A stretch of 64,000 nt of DNA, from the NCBI RefSeq assembly GCF_020905345.1, contig NZ_JAJJMO010000001.1, positions 2,542,001 through 2,606,000 on the forward strand, in the 5' to 3' direction. The position numbers were made by a program, and so were the translations under genes. The notes under the pieces are model-generated. The model saw only the letters and a list, made by a program, of their open reading frames with translations. It did no database searches and had not been told where the DNA came from. Of this stretch, positions 61,490 to 64,000 are shown piece by piece. The number at the start of each line of letters is the position of its first letter. Position 1 is the first letter of the stretch. The DNA is from Flavobacterium pisciphilum (GTDB lineage: Bacteria > Bacteroidota > Bacteroidia > Flavobacteriales > Flavobacteriaceae).

Positions 61490-63682
61490 TTAATTCCCTA
61501 ATTGCAATTGATTACGAACCAATTCAAAATAATTTCCTTTTTGTTCCACCAATGCCGAGTGACTACCAATTTCGATAATCTTTCCTTTATCTAAAACAAC
61601 AATTTGATCTGCATTCATAACTGTACTTAATCTGTGCGCAATTACCACAACTGTTTTATCCTTGAAGAAAATATCTAATTTCTCCATAATTGATTTTTCA
61701 TTATTAGCATCTAATGCCGAAGTTGCCTCATCAAAAAACAGCATTTCTGGATTTTTATAAACTGCTCTTGCTATTAACAATCGTTGTTTTTGCCCTGTAC
61801 TCATACCAACTCCTTCTGACCCTATTTTGGTATTATAACCTAGTGGCAAGCTAGTGATATACTCTTTAATGTTTGCCACATCTGCCGCATACATCAATCG
61901 TTCTTTATCTATTTTATCAACTCCAATAGCTATATTATTAGCAATTGTATCACTAAAAATAAACCCTTCTTGCATTACCGCACCGATATTATTACGCCAT
62001 GCTTTTTGTGAAATATTTTTAAGCTGTGTATTTCCTATATTAATTTCTCCATTATTTGGCTCATAGAATTTCAATAACAACTTCATTAACGTTGTCTTTC
62101 CACTTCCACTTACTCCCACAATTGCCGTTACTTTATGCGCTGGAATAATTAAATTTAAATTATCTAAAACCGGTATATCTGAACCTAAATAACGATACGA
62201 AAGCTCTTTGATAATAATATCACTATCTCGTGGAATATCTTGCGTCTGATGCTCTTCTTGCTGTACCTCGTCTTCTTTATCATGGATTTCTGACAATCGA
62301 GCTAATGATATTTTTGCATCTTGTACCTCTCGTACAAACTCAATAAGCTGAGTAATAGGACCGTTTAAACTTCCTACGATAGAACTTATAGCAAGCATCA
62401 TCCCAAGAGTAATCTGTCCGTCGATTACCAATTTTGCTGAAAGGAAAATTATAAAAATATTCTTTAATTCATTAATTACTGATGACCCTATTGTTTGTGT
62501 TTGCTCTAAAACTAATCCTTTTATAGAAACTCGAAACAATCTTGCCTGTACATATTCCCACCCCCATCTTTTTTGCTTTTCGGCATTATGCAGTTTTATT
62601 TCCTGCATTCCGTTTATGAGTTCCATAACCTTACTTTGCTCTTGGCTTACTTCTGAGAATCGCTTATAATCTAATTCTTCTCTTCGTTTTAAGAATAGAG
62701 TTATCCAGCCAAAATAGAGTATACTTCCTGCAAAAAACACTAAGAATATCTTAAGATTATAATAGGCTAAAACCCCACCCATAATAATCATATTGATAAC
62801 TGAAAACAGCACATTTAATGATGAAGTGGTAAGAATTTTTTCTATACGGCGATGATCATTTATGCGTTGCATAATATCTCCTGTCATCCTTACATCAAAA
62901 AACGAAATGGGTAAATTCATTAATTTAATAAAGAAATCCGAAATTAATGAAATGTTTATTCGTGTAGATAAATGCAATAGTATCCAGCTCCTTATAAGCT
63001 CTAATCCTGTTCTTCCTGCAAAAAGAAATAATTGCGCAAAAAGGATTAAATAAATAAAATGTATGTTTTGGTTTTGTATTCCAACATCAACAATACTCTG
63101 TGTAAGAAATGGAAAAATAAGCTGTAATAAACTACTCGCTAATAAACTTATACTTAGCTGGATCAGGAACGATTTATATCGCAAAACATATTGCGACAGC
63201 AATCCAAACCCTAAACCTTTTTTATCTTCTTTATCAAAATCGGATTGAAAAAAACGTGGGGTAGCTTCTAATAATAAAGCAATTCCTTCTTGTGTTGATT
63301 CATCTGCATTGTTTCCGATCCAGAACTTAATAAAATCCTTCTGGCTATATTCGATCAACCCAAAAGCTGGGTCTGAAATATAGTAAACACCCTTTTTTAT
63401 TTTATGGAGTACTACATAATGTTCCTTATTCCAGTGCAATACGCAAGGCAACGGAGCTTCTTCAAGACTTTGCACACTCAATTTTACACCTAAAGTTCGA
63501 AAACCAATTTTCTCTGCAGCATCGCTTAAGAATAATAAATTGCTTCCTTCCCTAGTAGTCTCACTAAAATCACGCAGTTCTTGAATGTTTATAGATTTAC
63601 CATAGTACTTGGCAATAATTTTTAAACAGGTAGGACCGCAGTCCTTAAAATCTGCTTGTATATAATTGGGGAATTTTTTCAA
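61490..63682 (-). CDS. Peptidase-domain (C39) ABC exporter (730 aa)
   Basis: Residues 1-130 are a C39 peptidase: Q9, C15 in QADFKDCGPTCL, H88 in LHWNKEHYVVLH and D104 in YISDPAFGLI, so the leader-cleaving site is complete. The transmembrane part runs from about 165 to 440. The ATPase has Walker A GVSGSGKTTLMK, the signature MSTGQKQRLLIARAV, Walker B MLFFDEATSALD and the His-loop VVIAHRLS. The start is a TTG at 63682 (no ATG in frame), giving MKKFPNYIQADF. It should cleave double-glycine leaders and export the core through the HlyD and an outer-membrane partner. Confidence 0.95.
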   Translation of the reverse strand: MKKFPNYIQADFKDCGPTCLKIIAKYYGKSINIQELRDFSETTREGSNLLFLSDAAEKIGFRTLGVKLSVQSLEEAPLPCVLHWNKEHYVVLHKIKKGVYYISDPAFGLIEYSQKDFIKFWIGNNADESTQEGIALLLEATPRFFQSDFDKEDKKGLGFGLLSQYVLRYKSFLIQLSISLLASSLLQLIFPFLTQSIVDVGIQNQNIHFIYLILFAQLFLFAGRTGLELIRSWILLHLSTRINISLISDFFIKLMNLPISFFDVRMTGDIMQRINDHRRIEKILTTSSLNVLFSVINMIIMGGVLAYYNLKIFLVFFAGSILYFGWITLFLKRREELDYKRFSEVSQEQSKVMELINGMQEIKLHNAEKQKRWGWEYVQARLFRVSIKGLVLEQTQTIGSSVINELKNIFIIFLSAKLVIDGQITLGMMLAISSIVGSLNGPITQLIEFVREVQDAKISLARLSEIHDKEDEVQQEEHQTQDIPRDSDIIIKELSYRYLGSDIPVLDNLNLIIPAHKVTAIVGVSGSGKTTLMKLLLKFYEPNNGEINIGNTQLKNISQKAWRNNIGAVMQEGFIFSDTIANNIAIGVDKIDKERLMYAADVANIKEYITSLPLGYNTKIGSEGVGMSTGQKQRLLIARAVYKNPEMLFFDEATSALDANNEKSIMEKLDIFFKDKTVVVIAHRLSTVMNADQIVVLDKGKIIEIGSHSALVEQKGNYFELVRNQLQLGN

Positions 63683-63743
63683 TTTTAAATCTTGTTTTAC
63701 AAGGACAATATAGTATATTTTCTACAATCTAATATAAAATAAT

Positions 63744-63766
63744 AAAGAGGAAATTACATCCTCTTT
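63744..63766 (-). terminator. Hairpin between the right-edge precursor and the exporter gene
   Basis: AAAGAGGA, loop ATTACA region, TCCTCTTT. On the - strand it is followed by ATTATTTTATATTAG; weak T-run, so it may be a partial terminator or attenuator that lets some transcript reach the exporter genes. Confidence 0.5.
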
Positions 63767-63897
63767 ATCATTTTTTTCCAATAAACATAAACCAACTCTT
63801 AACAAATTATAATTTTATAAAGGAATATATTTAACAACAAACCTCTATACTATTTTTACTAAATAATTTAAATAAAACCCTTGGTTTAAGATTTCAT

Positions 63898-64000
63898 TTA
63901 AGGCTCTATAGGTGGATCTATAAGTTCTATACGACATGGAGGAGCACAAGATCGATTGTAGGTTCTACATCTATTTGTAGCAGGATCAATACAATCTATC
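63898..64000 (-). CDS. Second Cys-rich small peptide, 3' end only
   Basis: The frame is open from the right edge to the TAA at 63900-63898. It gives 33 residues, with parts DCIDPATNRCR, YNRSCAPPC and the acidic end IELIDPPIEP; the spacing is C-X7-C-X6-C-X3-C. Strand, position just upstream of the exporter operon and Cys content suggest another substrate of the C39 exporter. The leader lies outside the window, so the assignment is tentative. Confidence 0.55.
   Translation of the reverse strand, partial: IDCIDPATNRCRTYNRSCAPPCRIELIDPPIEP

Noticed and set aside
1..64000. CRISPR array, prophage or insertion sequence
   Set aside because: No regularly spaced repeats, no transposase, integrase, capsid or terminase frames were found in the window.

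Overview
The window comes from a strongly AT-rich Bacteroidota chromosome, most likely a Flavobacterium or close relative. The grounds are: promoters of the Bacteroidota type (TAnnTTTG at -7, sometimes with TTTG about 19 bases upstream) instead of Shine-Dalgarno-led signals; a type IX secretion (T9SS) sorting domain; a TonB-dependent receptor with a carboxypeptidase-like N-terminal domain; GldL-era lipoproteins with typical lipoboxes; a long DnaE with a fused exonuclease; and an S16 protein with an Ala/Glu-rich tail. No phage, insertion sequence or CRISPR array is visible.

Layout. 1-6 kb: the end of a TerC-family gene, small exported or hypothetical genes, a HigBA-like toxin-antitoxin operon with its own operator, a DUF2306 membrane protein, an S51-like peptidase, and an unusual Cys-containing lipoprotein next to a 58-residue membrane protein. 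Three decayed copies of one intergenic repeat lie here. 6-11.5 kb: tRNA-Leu, an M20 dipeptidase, then a BlaI/BlaR1-type operon (lipoprotein, TPR/DUF6624 protein, blaI repressor, BlaR1 sensor-protease fused to a TonB C-terminal domain) behind a promoter overlapped by two BlaI-like dyads, followed by a separate gene that duplicates the TonB-like domain. 11.7-20.8 kb: saccharopine-dehydrogenase-like enzyme, DUF423, ATP-type PEP carboxykinase, a TonB receptor plus beta-propeller phytase pair, and a DUF4407 protein.

20.8-33.7 kb: mostly single housekeeping or accessory genes (PH/SHOCT protein, a cyclase-GNAT-DUF4260-MmcQ operon with overlapping ends, 2-hydroxyacid dehydrogenase, SMI1/KNR4, GxxExxY, hemW, ruvC, a flippase-like protein with a GT2 glycosyltransferase, DUF4184, DUF456). 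Dispersed Flavobacterium-type intergenic repeats sit between 21.5 and 26.1 kb. 32.1-37.3 kb: a tripartite efflux operon (tolC-hlyD-MFS) beneath an AraC regulator. 37.4-37.9 kb: two identical tRNA-Asp genes, each with its own terminator, and a possible decayed third unit between them. 38-47.9 kb: DUF58, M1 aminopeptidase, thioredoxin, a beta-barrel protein and dnaE.

48-64 kb: a T9SS cargo/beta-barrel pair, DUF417, a leucine cluster (leuC, leuD, a leuA-like synthase, leuB), an RRM/Gly-rich RNA-binding protein, rpsP-rimM, a tRNA-modifying methyltransferase, and finally a peptide-export locus on the minus strand: a double-glycine Cys-rich precursor, an HlyD-type accessory protein, a C39-peptidase ABC exporter and, running off the right edge, a second Cys-rich precursor. 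This last locus and the BlaR1-TonB regulatory unit are the most interesting parts of the window.
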